A stretch of DNA of 64,000 bases from positions 310,001-374,000 of the forward strand of contig NC_072896.1 of assembly GCF_027943255.1 (NCBI RefSeq), read 5' to 3'. The position numbers and the translations under genes were made by a program. Position 1 is the first letter of the stretch. Every line of letters starts with the position of its first letter. The notes under the pieces are model-generated. The model saw only the letters and a list, made by a program, of their open reading frames with translations, made no database searches and was not told where the DNA came from. The stretch is from Anastrepha obliqua. Taxonomy: Eukaryota; Arthropoda; Insecta; Diptera; Tephritidae. Below are positions 44,735 through 55,869 of this stretch, piece after piece.

Positions 44735-47728
44735 ATGAAAAGTGTAAAAAAGCCTCGGATGAGACCTCCCTATACTGATGACGACCCCTGCAAACGAACT
44801 AAGGATTATGATTTGAGGGCATGCACCTGGAATGTCCGGTCCCTTAATGGGGAAGGTGCCTCTGCCCGGCTGGTTGATGTCCTCGTGAGAGTAAAGGCTG
44901 ACATCACTGCCATCCAAGAGATGCGATGGACGGGGCAAGGTAAGAAAACCATAGGACCTTGCGACGTCTACTACAGCTGCCATGTAAAGGAGCGCAAATT
45001 CGGTGTCGGATTTGTTGTGGGAGAGAGACTTCGTCGCCAAGTACTGTCGTTCACTCCGGTGGACGAGCGTCTCGCAACAATCCGCATCAAAGCCCGTTTT
45101 TTCAACATATCGCTAATTTGCGCCCACGCCCCGACGGAAGAGAAGGACGATGCGACCAAAGATTCCTTCTATGAGCGCCTGGAACGTTCCTATGAGCGCT
45201 GCCCCCGCCACGACATAAAAGTCGTGCTTGGCGACTTCAACGCCAGGGTGGGCAAGGAGGGAATTTTTGGTCCCACAGTCGGAAAATTCAGCCTGCACAA
45301 CGAAACATCCGGTAACGGACAGAGGCTGATCGACTTCGCCGGGGCCCGAAACATGGTAGTCTGCAGCACCAGATTCCAGCATAAAAAAATACACCAAGCT
45401 ACCTGGCTGTCTCCTGATCGAAAAACGCGAAACCAGATCGATCATGTTGTGATAGATGGAAGACACGCTTCTAGTGTATTAGATGTACGCACGATCCGAG
45501 GACCCAACATCGACTCGGATCATTACCTTGTTGCAGCCAAGCTGCGCACCCGCCTCTGTGCAGCAAAAAACGTACATCTACCTACGCAAAGAATGTTCGA
45601 CATTGAAAAGCTGCAATCACAACAGACAGCCAGAAGATTCGCCACTCGACTCTCACTCCTGCTCTCCGAAAGCACTGCCCAACAAATCGGCATGCGCGAG
45701 CAATGGAGCCACATTTCTCGTTCCCTACGTACCGCCGCCGAAGAAGAAATCGGATTCCGGCGAGCCCGAAAAAACAATTGGTACGACGAGGAATGTCATG
45801 CTGCCGCAGAAAGAAAAGATGCCGCTTATAGAGCCACGCTGCGATCGGGCGCAACGCGAGCCATGTGGGATCGCTACAGAGAGCTGAAAAAGGAAGAGAG
45901 ACGTATTATCCGAAAGAAGAAACGAGAGGCCGAAATACGTGAGTGCGAAGAGCTTGAGATGCTGGCCAACAGGAACAACGCCCGAAAATTCTACCAGAAA
46001 GTTCGGCGGCTTACAGAAGGTTTCAAGACCGGGGCGTTTTCCTGTAAGAACAAAGACGGCGATCTGGTAACTGACGTACAGAGCAATCTTAAATTATGGA
46101 GGGAACACTTCTCGAACCTGTTAAACGGTGACAGCTGCGCATGTCACAGAGAAAGTGAAGATCCCGATACCCCAATCGTTGACGACGGAATTGTCGTTCC
46201 GCTACCCGATCATGACGAGGTGAGAATAGCGATAACGCGGCTAAAGAACAACAAAGCCGCGGGCGCCGACGGACTGCCGGCTGAGCTATTCAAACATGGC
46301 GGCGAGGAGCTGGTAAGGTGCATGCATCAGCTCCTATGCATAATATGGTCGGATGAAAGCATGCCTGCCGATTGGAATTTAAGTGTGCTCTGCCCAATCC
46401 ATAAGAAGGGTGATCCTGCAATTTGTGCCAATTACCGCGGGATAAGTCTTCTAAATATCGCCTATAAGGTTCTAGCGAGCGTATTGTGTGAAAGGCTGAA
46501 GCCCACCGTCAACCAACTGATTGGACCTTATCAGTGTGGCTTCAGACCTGGAAAGTCCACCATCGACCAAATATTCTCAATACGCCAAATCTTGGAAAAG
46601 ACCCATGAAAGGAGAATCGACACACATCATCTTTTCGTCGACTTCAAAGCTGCATTCGACAGTACGGAAAGAAGTTACCTGTATGCCGCGATGTCTGAAT
46701 TTGGTATCCCCGCAAAACTAATACGGCTATGTAAGATGACGTTGCTCAACACCAGCAGCGCCGTCAGAATTGGGAAGGACCTCTCCGAGCCGTTTGATAC
46801 CAAACGAGGTTTCAGACAGGGTGACTCGCTGTCGTGTGACTTCTTTAACCTGATGTTGGAGAGCATCGTACGAGCCGCAGAACTTAATCGCTCAGGCACA
46901 ATATTTTATAAGAGCGTACAATTGTTGGCGTATGCCGATGATATTGACATCATTGGCCTTAACAACCGCGCTGTTAGTTCTGCCTTCTCCAAACTGGATA
47001 AAGAGGCAAAGCGAATGGGTCTGGTGGTGAACGAGGACAAAACGAAGTACCTCCTGTCTTCAAACAAACAGTCCGCGCACTCGCGTATCGGAACCCACGT
47101 CACTGTAGACAGTTATAATTTCGAGGTTGTAAAGGACTTCGTCTATTTAGGAACCAGCATTAACACCGATAACAATGTCAGCCTTGAAATCCAACGTAGA
47201 ATCTCTCTTGCCAACAAGTGCTACTTTGGACTAAGTAGGCAATTGAGTAGTAAAGTCCTCTCTCGACGAACAAAACTAACACTCTACAAGGCTCTCATCA
47301 TGCCCGTCCTAACGTATGGCGCAGAAGCTTGGACGATGACAACATCCGATGAAGCGACGCTTGAAGTGTTCGAGAGAAAGATTCTGCGTAAGATTTTTGG
47401 ACCTTTGCACGTTGGCAACGGCGAATATCGCAGACGATGGAACGATGAGCTGTATGAGCTTTACGACGACATAGACATAGCGCAGCGAATAAAGATCCAG
47501 CGGCTACGTTGGCTGGGTCATGTCGTCCGAATGGATACAAACGCTCCGGCTTTGAAAGTATTCGATGCGATACCAGCTGGTGGTAGCAGAGGAAGAGGGC
47601 GGCCTCCTCTGCGTTGGAAAGATCAGGTGGAGAAGGACTTGGCTTCACTTGGTGTGTCCAACTGGCGCCGGTTAGCACGAGAAAGAAACGACTGGCGTGC
47701 TTTGTTAAACTCGGCCAAAATCGCGTAA
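44735..47728 (+). CDS. RTE-clade LINE polyprotein (endonuclease and reverse transcriptase)
   Basis: 997 residues with no stop or frameshift. Residues about 28-270 form an AP-like endonuclease: TWNVRSLN (N33), QEMRW (E62), GDFNARVG (D167, N169), IDHVVID (D236) and SDHYLV (H263). A basic linker spans about 290-420. The reverse transcriptase spans about 520-800, with GFRPGKSTIDQI near 602, VDFKAAFDS near 635, RQGDSLSC, and the catalytic YADD at 733-736. The C-terminal segment includes RLRWLGHVVRMD near 922. The protein nicks target DNA and copies its RNA there (target-primed reverse transcription). The start at 44735 is the first ATG giving the complete endonuclease; no upstream in-frame extension is needed. 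Full catalytic motifs suggest it could be functional. Confidence 0.96.
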   Translation: MKSVKKPRMRPPYTDDDPCKRTKDYDLRACTWNVRSLNGEGASARLVDVLVRVKADITAIQEMRWTGQGKKTIGPCDVYYSCHVKERKFGVGFVVGERLRRQVLSFTPVDERLATIRIKARFFNISLICAHAPTEEKDDATKDSFYERLERSYERCPRHDIKVVLGDFNARVGKEGIFGPTVGKFSLHNETSGNGQRLIDFAGARNMVVCSTRFQHKKIHQATWLSPDRKTRNQIDHVVIDGRHASSVLDVRTIRGPNIDSDHYLVAAKLRTRLCAAKNVHLPTQRMFDIEKLQSQQTARRFATRLSLLLSESTAQQIGMREQWSHISRSLRTAAEEEIGFRRARKNNWYDEECHAAAERKDAAYRATLRSGATRAMWDRYRELKKEERRIIRKKKREAEIRECEELEMLANRNNARKFYQKVRRLTEGFKTGAFSCKNKDGDLVTDVQSNLKLWREHFSNLLNGDSCACHRESEDPDTPIVDDGIVVPLPDHDEVRIAITRLKNNKAAGADGLPAELFKHGGEELVRCMHQLLCIIWSDESMPADWNLSVLCPIHKKGDPAICANYRGISLLNIAYKVLASVLCERLKPTVNQLIGPYQCGFRPGKSTIDQIFSIRQILEKTHERRIDTHHLFVDFKAAFDSTERSYLYAAMSEFGIPAKLIRLCKMTLLNTSSAVRIGKDLSEPFDTKRGFRQGDSLSCDFFNLMLESIVRAAELNRSGTIFYKSVQLLAYADDIDIIGLNNRAVSSAFSKLDKEAKRMGLVVNEDKTKYLLSSNKQSAHSRIGTHVTVDSYNFEVVKDFVYLGTSINTDNNVSLEIQRRISLANKCYFGLSRQLSSKVLSRRTKLTLYKALIMPVLTYGAEAWTMTTSDEATLEVFERKILRKIFGPLHVGNGEYRRRWNDELYELYDDIDIAQRIKIQRLRWLGHVVRMDTNAPALKVFDAIPAGGSRGRGRPPLRWKDQVEKDLASLGVSNWRRLARERNDWRALLNSAKIA

Positions 47729-47747
47729 GCGGTTCTAGCGCCAATTA
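47710..47747 (+). promoter_or_regulatory. 3' terminal hairpin shared with the SINE
   Basis: 38 nt: CTCGGCCAAA, a 16-nt variable centre, TAGCGCCAATTA. The centre with its flanks folds as AATCGC, loop GTAA, GCGGTT (six pairs, one G-U), and the stop codon TAA lies in the loop. The outer parts are identical in the SINE copy at 53140-53177. Such shared 3' ends are how SINEs are known to recruit a partner LINE reverse transcriptase; the function here is inferred. Confidence 0.65.
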
Positions 47748-47760
47748 AGAAGAAGAAGAA

Positions 47761-47770
47761 GTATTGACAG
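47761..47770. repeat. Target-site duplication, right copy (full RTE)
   Basis: Second copy of gtattgacag. Confidence 0.95.
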
Positions 47771-49677
47771 TTCACAGTCACTCTTCCGTATCTGATTAGT
47801 TATTTTTTTACACAAATTTGTTTCTTCTGTCTGCTTCTAATGTTTGTATCCGCCCACAGATAACTGGCCATCAGCTTAATAACATTTGCAATTGACTTAT
47901 TTGGCTTAATACATTTTTTATCCTTCACCTTTTTGTAATTATGTACCAATTAAACACATTTAACTACTGGCACTTTAATTCTTTACTTTGTCATTATTCG
48001 CTACTTATTTTACTAAGTATAATTTAACTTCACAATTATTAACGACTCATATCATCCGAACACTAAAGTTATGAGGTCTTCATTAATGGACGTTGGCTCA
48101 GAAACTCTCAATAGGTGATTCCTGATATTTCTTCTGCAATACCTTCTCAATAGGGCTTCCAAGCTCCCGGTCAAGGAGCTCAGGTAAAAGCTCAGCCAGA
48201 AATTTCTGTTTAGGTGTTATCGCAGGAATAACCCCTGTGGGTATTTGCTAGAGCCTGAGCCATCTCCCAGGCGAGACAAAAGGCATCTCTTTGACATGGA
48301 GAGGTTAATAATAGACAGGTGTATTAGCATCATATGACTCTATTAATCTGTCACATTGTTGCTTCGATTACGATTTTGCCAGCGGATGGTGTTCCTCAAA
48401 CCTGATGCCAGGAATCATCTGCATACCCAACCAATTACATACTTCTCACCCAACAACAGTGCTTAACATTGAATTACCGTATCTGGCGTACTGTTGCAGC
48501 CACTTGTACTTGCTCTTATTATTGTTAGCATTGTACGGCAGTTGCATGATTGCAATGGGAACTATAAAATGCCATTAACACAAATGTAGCTGCTACGCAT
48601 GTTGTTTGCTAATATTGGATATTCCTAGATACTCGACTCAGCGTCAACAGAAGCTTACAACAGACAAACACTAAATGTCCTTTGACAACTTAATACCGAG
48701 TAGACCCATTTACTTCAGTTATAAAGTGAGCGCTTTCATGCAACGAACTTACACACTTAATTTATAGCATAGTTGTAGTTGTAATTGTAGTTACAGAAAA
48801 CATGTAAAAAGGACCAATTCTAAGTGATATTATATATGTAGAGAGTTAGGGATAAGTGATAGGTGAGAACTCATAGTAGGTGAGTTCATTCTAAGCGGTA
48901 ACTGATAATAGGGATAATTACCTAGCAATAATAAAAAACGCCAGCATTTATAGAGATAAGCTATCGGGCTTTGAAGAATTGCCAAATATTTTTAAAGAAA
49001 TAAGAAGACTAATCCTCTCATGCTATAATAAACAATAGGCATTTTCACGGTGGCTTGCCACAGACAAATTTGTACTTCGTAACAGAGAAAATATTTGTAT
49101 TTTTCGATGAATGCATCCGATTTAGTTATTATTTTTATTAATAATATAGTATATTAGCAAATTGATTCTCATAACACTAAAACATAAATCCTTTTCTTTT
49201 TATTATTCAATTTAATATTTTCTTACTTGAAAACACTCACCACACAATTTTGTCAATCACAAAGCGCTACGATTCAATGTTTACCTCGGAAAATGTATTT
49301 ACAGGGAGTGGCCAGTTTGGTGTTTTACCAACATTTCACAAGAGTCGGGTAAAAGAAAATAAGAAATAAAGCAATACCAATCGACAGACTATCTAATAGC
49401 AATAGTTCATTTTCACCACTATGCACACACTTAAAAAGGGTGTGTTTTTAGCTGCATGAGAACTATCGATATCCATAACTATGGTTCGACAGCTGAGAAT
49501 GGCAAATGGCAAACTGTGTTGACATTTCTGTTAAAGGATTTCGGTGGTCTAGAGCTCAAAAATATATGGTATTTTCAGGATGTTTTTTACAATAAAAAAT
49601 GAAAAACGATATTTAAATTTTTTAGGCTTTTTATTTAACTTCTTTTACATAAAAAATTAAAATTATTTTTATCTATC
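47771..49677. other. No gene recognised
   Basis: Sequence without a supported gene. A moderately GC-rich block at 48060-48430 has no recognisable frame. Confidence 0.5.
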
Positions 49678-50019
49678 TTCTATTCATCTGAAACATAAAA
49701 ACCCAAAAAAATTATTCATCAGTTTGACTATAGCTATGTCCCGTACTAGAATAAAAAATAATCATAAATTGGCAAAATTGCGCGGTTTTGAATTTGACAC
49801 TCTAAAAATCGGTTTTTCCAGTTTTTTAATAAAAAAATACGAAGTAATTGAAATAATAATGTGATTCTAGTACGGGCGATAGCCATTGATGTTGTGAACA
49901 ACATATTAAAATTTTAGGCGTTTCGGTTGAATAGTTGTTTTTTTTTACTGCACCAGGACGAAAAAAATCGTTTCGAGATAAATGAGTTTAAAGTTTGAGG
50001 TACAGGAGCGCGCGGACCG
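49678..50019 (+). repeat. Unclassified dispersed repeat, copy B
   Basis: About 342 bp matching copy A (37273-37618) nearly throughout, including ttgcgcggttttgaatttga and gataaatgagtttaaagttt. The internal inverted pair is better kept here: GTCCCGTACTAGA and TCTAGTACGGGC. Upstream, cttttacataaaaaattaaa is the reverse complement of sequence upstream of copy A. Confidence 0.85.
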
Positions 50020-51225
50020 TTGAGCTTTATCCTTGTTGGGTTTTATCCTTCGGCTACGTAGGAAATTTTACATAATAGTCTAATAAAGTAAATGTCAATG
50101 TAGTTAATTTACCAGATTATAATAAAAAATGCTGCCCAACAATATTTAAGTTCTGTATTAACATTTTTAATTCTGAATCTCTTAACAAAACATCCGATAC
50201 ATGCGTATTGATGGATGTCATATAATCGCTCGTTTACCCAAAGAGAACCATAATCCAAAACAAAATTTATTTAAAAAAGTATGCATGAATTTTCGCCAGC
50301 TTTTGTTTAATGCTGTGAAGAAAACTTATAGGTGTCTCTATTACCAGTAAATCATTAACGGAAATTGTTTATTTATTTTACATCGAGAAGCATAGTAAAC
50401 TTGAATCTTTAAAGCCAACTTTCTTAAAATTTGGTTGTTTTTGACATATGACATTCTTCCCGCAAATGATTTTTTATTGTGGTTGTTGTCAACAAGAATT
50501 TGTATAATAGCGAATTGTCGATGTCGACACACCCACATCCACAACGGCGAGACACATTGTAATATCTCAAATATTTATGTACTTATGTATGTTGGCATGT
50601 TGGCATGTTGACTATGTTATATTGGAAGTCATCACATGGATTGACCTTTCAGAAGTGAATGTTATTTATCCCATTCTTAATAAATGAACGGCAGAGTTTA
50701 TATTTCACCTTTGTCATGTAAATGGTTCTGCCGGAATTACTTTTACAGCAGATCTGTAATATTCAAATTCGAAATTGAAAAGGAAGAACTAAAGTAAGGA
50801 ATCTAAATTTAAATGCACATTCAATAAATGAAATTTGTCTGTTTAATAGGAAGTTCATTTTCTACAAAGTTTTCAAAAGTATTCAATTAGATTGAATGTA
50901 ATAAAATTTTATAATCAACTCTTTGCTGTTCAATATAAAATAAGAAGGGGTTATTTTTTTCCCATTGCCAGTTGAGTTGTACTGAATCGACACGTATTGA
51001 CCAGTAGAGGAATAAATATGTATACCTAGTTTTTATCTTTCAGTTGAAGCCATTTGAAGTTGACAGTCAGGTTTATCAGCAACCGAAATTCAAAAGAAAT
51101 GGTGAAAGCCTGAAATCTGCTCCAAAATTTCCAACTGCGTATCGATGTGTTTTTGTGGCCCAAGTTCCGCTATGGAGAGGAAAGAATATATATATCTATG
51201 GTACATGTTCTAAAGTTTAAAAAAG
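50020..51225. other. No gene recognised
   Basis: AT-rich sequence. The part from about 50950 may belong to the decayed transposon that follows, but no motif is visible before 51230. Confidence 0.45.
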
Positions 51226-51310
51226 GTTAGCCGTTGAAGGTAAGCCACGCAGTGGACGTCCAAAACGAGCAACAAGACCAGAAATCATTGAGGAAATTAT
51301 GATATTGCTT
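51226..51310 (+). pseudogene. Tc1/mariner-type transposase N-terminal scrap
   Basis: VEGKPRSGRPKRATRPEIIE EIM fits the linker between the two helix-turn-helix units of mariner-like transposases (GRP box). It is followed immediately by stops. It may belong to the C-terminal piece at 51721-51960, split by the RT-like fragment between them. Confidence 0.45.
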
Positions 51311-51372
51311 GTGAAAATCTAAGTTTGCCTTAACGTGGGTTTTGCCAATACCAAATTCATCAGCGTTCGGCA

Positions 51373-51620
51373 ATGACGGCAACTCCCGGGCGACGCTCGC
51401 AAAGAATCGCCGGTGTGTATTCACAGCACCCAACTGTGGCTGAAATCGAGATTGCTATTCGTAGTATGAAATTTGGAAAATCCAGTTGGGTGAATAAAAT
51501 CATGACGAAAATGCTAAAAGACGACCCAAAAGCTTCAGCAAGTGAAACCCTACCGCTAGACTGCCTGCAGGATATTATTGGTGAAAATCCCACAGAAAGG
51601 CGCGCCTTCCGAATGAAGTA
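51373..51620 (+). pseudogene. Non-LTR reverse transcriptase scrap
   Basis: HPTVAEIEIAIRSMKFGKSS and NKIMTKMLKDDPKASASETL resemble the start of non-LTR reverse transcriptases (P-T-x-x-E-I-x-x-A-I-x-x-L-K-x-x-K-S-x-G-x-D, E-M-L-K). The conserved G-x-D is changed and no downstream RT motif follows, so this is a weak call. Confidence 0.4.
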
Positions 51621-51720
51621 ATTGGCTTTTGGCCAGTTGCCGCATCATACATAGTATAGAGCTCGATATAAATGATTACAAATTGTATAAAGAATAACGA
51701 AAGCCAGATCATGCTTCGCT

Positions 51721-51960
51721 ATGCTTAAACCCATGTGGTACTTGAAGCAGCAAACCACCAGATCAAAGGATTTTCAACTCGAATGTGAGGTGAATGTGAA
51801 TCAATTTCTTCATAGAAAGCGTTTTTCTTCTCACAAAGAGGCTTTTGAAGCTGTGGAGCAGTATTTGGCAGAGCTTCTGGAAAATCACTTCAGAGATGAA
51901 ATAAAACTAGTACAGGGTCATGGAAAGTGTATTCAAGTTGAGGGAGATTATATTGAATAA
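51721..51960 (+). pseudogene. Mariner transposase C-terminal fragment
   Basis: KRFSSHKEAFEAVEQYLAEL and LENHFRDEIKLVQGHGKCIQ followed by VEGDYIE and a stop match the extreme C-terminus of a mariner transposase lineage (usually W-x-K-C-I...GDYVE). The catalytic D is not present in this piece. Termini not identified. Confidence 0.6.
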
Positions 51961-53051
51961 AAAAATACTAATTTCATATAAACTCGCATTCTTTATTTTT
52001 TATTTCAACTAGTTTAACCAACATGTACATGTATATCTATATCTGTATAATTTGTTTATTTCATTAAAGTTCACAATTATTATGCAAAGTGAAGAACGCA
52101 GTGCTTGCATCATGGGCTTCCGGCTGAACATATTATATATTACCACATTATTGTATTGAAGTAAAGAGTGGCTCATTACAACGCCAATTGGACAGCTGCA
52201 ATTATCTTCACTTCCCTGCTTTTCGTTCTTTGCTGCAATTTTCCTCAGATAATAGAACGCAAGATACCTCCTACATGTACGAGTACAACTTTTGCACGCT
52301 AGTGCGACATGTTTTTGCCAACATATCACAAGTGCGAGTATATCTCACTCCAGCCACCTCAATCGCCGTCTTTGAAGCCAAACTGCACGACTGCCGTTAA
52401 ACCGTCATCTTAGTCTAACTTTCACAACGCCAGCTTCACGAACATTGCGTGTAGTCTTTTCGCACACTAATGCACACACCACTCTTGTACTTCCGGCAAG
52501 TTTGTCCGCGCAACCACATGAGATGTTGGCTTCGCCATGCAGCTTTCAATAACATTTAGCCCACTTAGTAACAGTTTTTGAAGAGCTTAGGACGAACAGG
52601 TTTCGTTTTGTGTGCCTGTATAAGTACGTATGCAGTAGGATAAATTGTACAGTTTGTAAATAATGTCTTTCTACAATCCACATATATTCAAATTATTACC
52701 TTTTCAAATTTATTATACATAGTTACTTTTAGTGTTTAGAATTGCTTATTTTCTACGTGCAAAAAAAAAATGATTTTATAATTTCCTTTGACCGAACTTG
52801 CAACTCCTATAATGCCATTTCAGATTATGTATTAGTCGAATTACTTCTATTACTTTGCTGCCAAGGGACATTGTAGATTCCGGTGGTATGTTGAGAATGC
52901 ACTTTTTATATATAGTTATATATAGTCGGGTACCTGAAAACTTAATATGCATGCCAAACAGAACTTTATTTGACGGAGCCTAGTTGTTGTACAACAATCA
53001 TGAGATCGAGGAAAGTGGTGCCACTCTCTCGGAAGGCTAATGAAAAAATTG
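51961..53051. other. No gene recognised
   Basis: AT-rich sequence, with a GC-richer portion at 52340-52560. No supported feature. Confidence 0.5.
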
Positions 53052-53190
53052 TACGTCCTTCCATTCGTAGAACAACGTCAAGACGCACATTTAGCAAAGA
53101 GTATCAGCATCAGACGCACACCATAAATTGGAAGAGGAGCTCGGCCAAACACCCGACAAGGGTGTTAGCGCCAATTATATGTATTTACAA
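53052..53190 (+). mobile_element. SINE tail module, 5'-truncated (copy S4)
   Basis: It starts gtacgtccttccattcgt, matching the second module of the long SINE immediately after ACTGTA, and runs through acaacgtcaagacgcac and ggagctcggccaaac to gcgccaattatatgtattt. A 30-bp internal segment duplicates part of cagacgcacac. The tRNA head and body are absent. Confidence 0.85.
53140..53177 (+). promoter_or_regulatory. LINE-like 3' terminal hairpin of SINE S4
   Basis: 38 nt with CTCGGCCAAA at the start and TAGCGCCAATTA at the end, both identical to the LINE. The centre forms AACACCC, loop GACAA, GGGTGTT: seven pairs, different in sequence from the LINE stem but at the same place. Confidence 0.7.
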
Positions 53191-53427
53191 GGATATATAT
53201 ATCAGCGCCAAAAACAACGATACAAGGTATGAAAACAAATTTCTTTTAATTTTTAGATTATTCCCTGAAAATAAAGATTAATTTCAAGAAGCCAACCCCT
53301 TACCCAGCATCAACAAAGAAAAATATAGAAAGTAATTTCCCCGCCTAGCTAAAATACTTTCTTGAGAAACTGTACGTACATATATGGATACTAAACATTC
53401 GAGACGCTTCGTTCTGTAACGTTCTGT
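53191..53427. other. No gene recognised
   Basis: Short AT-rich spacer. Confidence 0.5.
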
Positions 53428-53619
53428 TTAAAAAATCTTAAGCAAGATGCTTAGGCTTAAAATAAGAAAATTCAAATCCGTGCTGCTGACTGCCGTTAAT
53501 AAGTTCTTTGGGTTATTGTTGCTGTGTCTACTGGATCTGATGCAGTTTTCGATTAGATGGTTGATTGTTATCGATTGATTGCGGCAAAGAAAGCAAGGAG
53601 AAGAATCGGTATTTTCCAT
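53428..53619 (-). pseudogene. Possible non-LTR C-terminal knuckle fragment
   Basis: CFLCRNQSITINHLIENC has the C-x2-C...H...C spacing of the C-terminal knuckle of Jockey-like and related non-LTR proteins. The rest is unassigned and there is no flanking domain. Confidence 0.4.
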
Positions 53620-55869
53620 TAGGTGTTGATGAGTCAGGAGCCAGTATATCTTGGAGACGAGTATATTTCTGAATGTGAATATTTTCGTTATCGGCTGGAT
53701 ATCTGTACCAAAATTTTAGATGTCATGTTTTTGATATGAAATGCATTTCTGCAAGTGGGGTAACGTTTGCGAAGAAAATTTGCTTACATATTTTACAGAG
53801 AGTCCGCTTCTGTAAAAAATCATTAAAATTGTCAATGATAAGGCCGTCACATCCTTTCGATCCAAATTGCTCGATTGGACAAGAAAACGTATTTCTGTCA
53901 GCACTAATTGAAAAAATGTGGAGAAGTGAAAGAAATTGTATGCAATCCAGCGCACTGCAGAAGCGCTGAATGGGGGTCTTTTATGAAAACAGCAATGAGA
54001 AGAAATACGTTCATTCCAAACGTTATTAAGCTCTGCGTAGCACTCTACTACTATGCCACAGCATCGTCCCTAGAGACTTGGCCATTGTCTGCTCTATAAG
54101 TAAGGCCATTGTAAGCCGTATACTACATCAAGTAACAAAATTTTGCAAAATCACTTCGCGCAGTGCTGTATCATACTCCCAACATCATTAGAGCTACAGA
54201 ATATAGTGAAGCAACGGTAAGTGAGCTATTGCAAATTTAACGACTAGTGGTTATTCGACGCTATGCTCCATTATGCCCATTAATTTGTGTTTTGTTTATT
54301 TACAGTTTATTCACCGCAATTGGATTTCTCGGCATCTTAGCAAAATAATAAATAAATTCGTCTTACTAAATAAATTCATTATAGAACGAAAATCCATAGT
54401 TTTCGCTGTTGATAATATTTATATTGTGTCGAATACTGACAACCATAGACGAAACCTCCTTTCAATTTGTATAACTTTATGCAGTTTTCGAAATGCAAAT
54501 AGGAAGATTCTTAATATTAGAAACGCACTCGAAGTCCAACGATTGTGTACCAAACCGCTTTGGCCCCGCCATACTCATACTCGTACACCAAATGAGGAAT
54601 TCCGTTTGTCTTCAACTGAAAATATATATAAGCAATGAACTTAAAAAAAATACAATTACGTATAGCCTCTTTGAGAACTGTTATTCCAGGCCAGAACCTA
54701 GCAGCTGTCGATTTAGTTATGCTCAAAAAAGTTTAATGTATAGTAGAAGCAGGAATGGCGTAACTTATTTTCACCAGGCATACTTTTCTAATTTTATTCT
54801 ATGCAATATGGATATATCAAACACATTTTTTACAAATACTTTGGAAATTTCACTCCCTCTTAGGCGTGCAACACCCAATTTTAAGCTACTTAGTACATTC
54901 GTCATTTCCTTTCAAAGTTTGCTATATGGCGAATGCAGCACAAACTGCTTTTGCCGTACAAACTTTGTAGCGAATTGTAAACACACACATAAACATATGT
55001 ATGTGAGAAGCGCACTTTCTTCGAAGCACAATGTTGAATTTCCTTTTAGCAACTTAGAAATTTCCTGTTCCTGCTAGTTGAGTCTGCGGAGTAGTGCTTT
55101 TGATGCTGGTCATTTGGACGTTCTCTGCTCAAACTTTCGGCTGCAACTAATAGCTTTCAGTGTTAAAAGTATTTATATTTGTATTTTTGCAATTGCTGTT
55201 GTTTTCATTGCTACTTTGGCTATTTAAGCAGGAAGTAAACAACCACCTACACCCCAAAGAATTTGTGAGCTTGTGCATTGCACGTGCTTAAATATGTATG
55301 TATGTAGGTGCTTATGCACAACCGAAACTTCAGAAAGGCAAATATGTGCCAACATTATACAAACTTATTTCTGGTTTATAAATTCCATTATGTACGCTTG
55401 TGTTACCTATAATAATTTATATGTATGCATATCTATAAATTTTCTCTGCAAATGTACTACAATTGACTTATTGAATTAAATTTAGTTTATTACTTACATA
55501 GTTTTTCACAGGTACCCTCGACATAAAGCTCACAGAATTTATGCTAATATTATTCAACAGATATTTACACGAATTCTCCAAAGCAAATTGAGTCGACAGA
55601 AATCAAATTCTAGGTGAAATTTCGTTAACCACCACCAGGAACTTAATATACCAATGGGGTGATGTGTGTGCTTATGTGTTTAAATAAATATCTAAAAAAT
55701 TCCAAAAAGTCCAAATTGTTTAGTGTTTACTTAAAATTAGTTATTGCCTTGGACCAAAGAAATGTCATGTATTTTGGGTATTGTATAATAATTAAATATT
55801 TAATTAAATCCTGGGGTGCCCCAGGTGCTTCATTATTAGCTTTTGAAAAAAAAAATTAGCTGAAAATGG
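53620..55869. other. No gene recognised
   Basis: A 194-codon frame at 54493-55077 and an overlapping 121-codon frame at 54273-54638 show no domain and no convincing splice context. Otherwise AT-rich. Confidence 0.45.

Larger units (their letters stand above)
44487..47760 (+). mobile_element. Full-length RTE-clade LINE
   Basis: A 3,274-bp element with a perfect 10-bp target-site duplication. It has a 248-nt 5' UTR, one uninterrupted frame of 997 codons, a very short 3' UTR (32 nt) and a (AAG)n tail. The single frame with AP endonuclease then reverse transcriptase and a RLRWLGHV tail, plus a short-repeat 3' end, is the RTE architecture. The 5' UTR can form hairpins, for example GCCATTC with GAATGGC around 44537-44556. 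The exact duplication and open frame indicate a recent and possibly active copy. It is the reference for the copies at 4.9 and 11.4 kb. Confidence 0.97.

Noticed and set aside
54273..55077. Host exons in overlapping 121- and 194-codon frames
   Set aside because: No domain, biased low-complexity composition, no supporting splice sites.
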